A stretch of 5,228 nucleotides of DNA, taken from the NCBI GenBank assembly GCA_017577895.1, contig PKQY01000078.1, positions 1-5,228 of the forward strand, in the 5' to 3' direction. The DNA is from Bacillota bacterium (GTDB lineage Bacteria > Bacillota > Bacilli > ZCTH02-B2). A program made the position numbers and the translations under genes. The notes beneath the pieces were generated by a model. The model made no database searches. It was not told where the DNA came from and worked only from the letters and a program-made list of their open reading frames with translations. This document shows, piece after piece, positions 4,885 through 5,228 of the stretch; the stretch's first letter is position 1, and every line of letters begins with the position of its first letter.

Positions 4885-5228
4885 ATGATGGTGCTTTCAC
4901 CCATCATGGAATTGGCCCTTGATGCGGCGGCGTTGCGCCAGCGGGTGCTGGCCGACAACATCGCCAACGCGGAAACGCCTTATTTTCGGCGTTCCGACGT
5001 CCGATTTGCCGATGTCCTGACCGAAGCGGTCCGGAGGCACACGTTTGTCGGCAAGCGAACCGACCCTCGCCATTTGCCGATTGGAGAAGTTTCACATCCG
5101 CGCATTCAAGTGGTCCAGGAAGGGCGGCTGACCAACTCCAACGCGCAAAGCAACGTGGACTTGGATTATGAAATGGCCGCCATGGCGCAAAATGCCCTCT
5201 GGTATCAGGCCCTCGTGCAGCAGACGTC
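4885..5228 (+). CDS. flgB: flagellar basal-body rod protein FlgB (3' end beyond window)
   Basis: FlgB forms the proximal part of the flagellar rod that spans from the MS ring through the cell envelope; it is exported by the flagellar type III system. The frame runs open to the window edge: 114 codons plus two bases, about 15 residues short of the 129-residue B. subtilis protein. The product begins MMVLSPIMELALDAAALRQR, then shows the rod-protein signature DNIANAETPYF (24-34) and, near the C-terminus, SNVDLDYEMAAMAQNALWYQ (the family's NNVDxdxEM...AxNxxxYxxL). Adjacent ATGs at 4885 and 4888 are both usable; AAGGA at 4871-4875 favours 4885. Position directly after codY is the conserved Bacillales location of the first fla/che gene. 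Transcription appears to pass through the c-di-GMP riboswitch upstream. Confidence 0.95.
   Translation, partial: MMVLSPIMELALDAAALRQRVLADNIANAETPYFRRSDVRFADVLTEAVRRHTFVGKRTDPRHLPIGEVSHPRIQVVQEGRLTNSNAQSNVDLDYEMAAMAQNALWYQALVQQT

Noticed and set aside
4904..5095. Minus-strand ORF within flgB
   Set aside because: It is a shadow of the clearly conserved flgB frame.

Overview
The window is a stretch of chromosome from a Gram-positive, endospore-lineage type bacterium (Firmicutes, order Bacillales or a close relative). It carries the familiar block topA – xerC – hslV – hslU – codY – flgB, which in Bacillus subtilis is topA–trmFO–codV–clpQ–clpY–codY–flgB. CodY aligns with the B. subtilis protein from memory without gaps over its first 100 residues, and the ribosome binding sites are strong Firmicutes-type sites. 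The coding DNA looks moderately GC-rich and the intergenic DNA is AT-rich. I cannot name the genus.

Layout: 1-516 is the 3' end of topA (zinc-ribbon tail). A 106-bp gap follows in which B. subtilis would have trmFO; here there is no gene. xerC (623-1546), hslV (1543-2109) and hslU (2106-3488) are joined by two ATGA stop/start overlaps and are almost certainly one operon. A 79-bp gap holds a sigma-A-like promoter overlaid by a perfect 17-bp dyad, followed by codY (3568-4350), which ends at a strong intrinsic terminator. The next ~530 bp have no recognised gene but are dense in regulatory signals: a tandem repeat, a second dyad of the same AACAT-N7-ATGTT form, a weak promoter candidate, a cyclic di-GMP class I (GEMM-I) riboswitch with its own intrinsic terminator, and a long leader with a near-perfect Shine-Dalgarno sequence that serves no known gene. 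flgB starts at 4885 and runs off the end.

How the genes work together: XerC acts in chromosome dimer resolution, HslVU is an ATP-dependent protease, CodY senses branched-chain amino acids and GTP, and FlgB is the first protein of the flagellar basal-body operon. The main point of interest is control at the codY/flgB junction. The flagellar operon appears to sit behind a c-di-GMP riboswitch-terminator, as in Clostridioides difficile but unlike the B. subtilis fla/che operon as I know it. It lies next to the gene for CodY, which represses fla/che in B. subtilis. No wholly new protein system is visible; the candidates for novelty are the regulatory architecture, the shared dyad, and the cryptic leader ORF.
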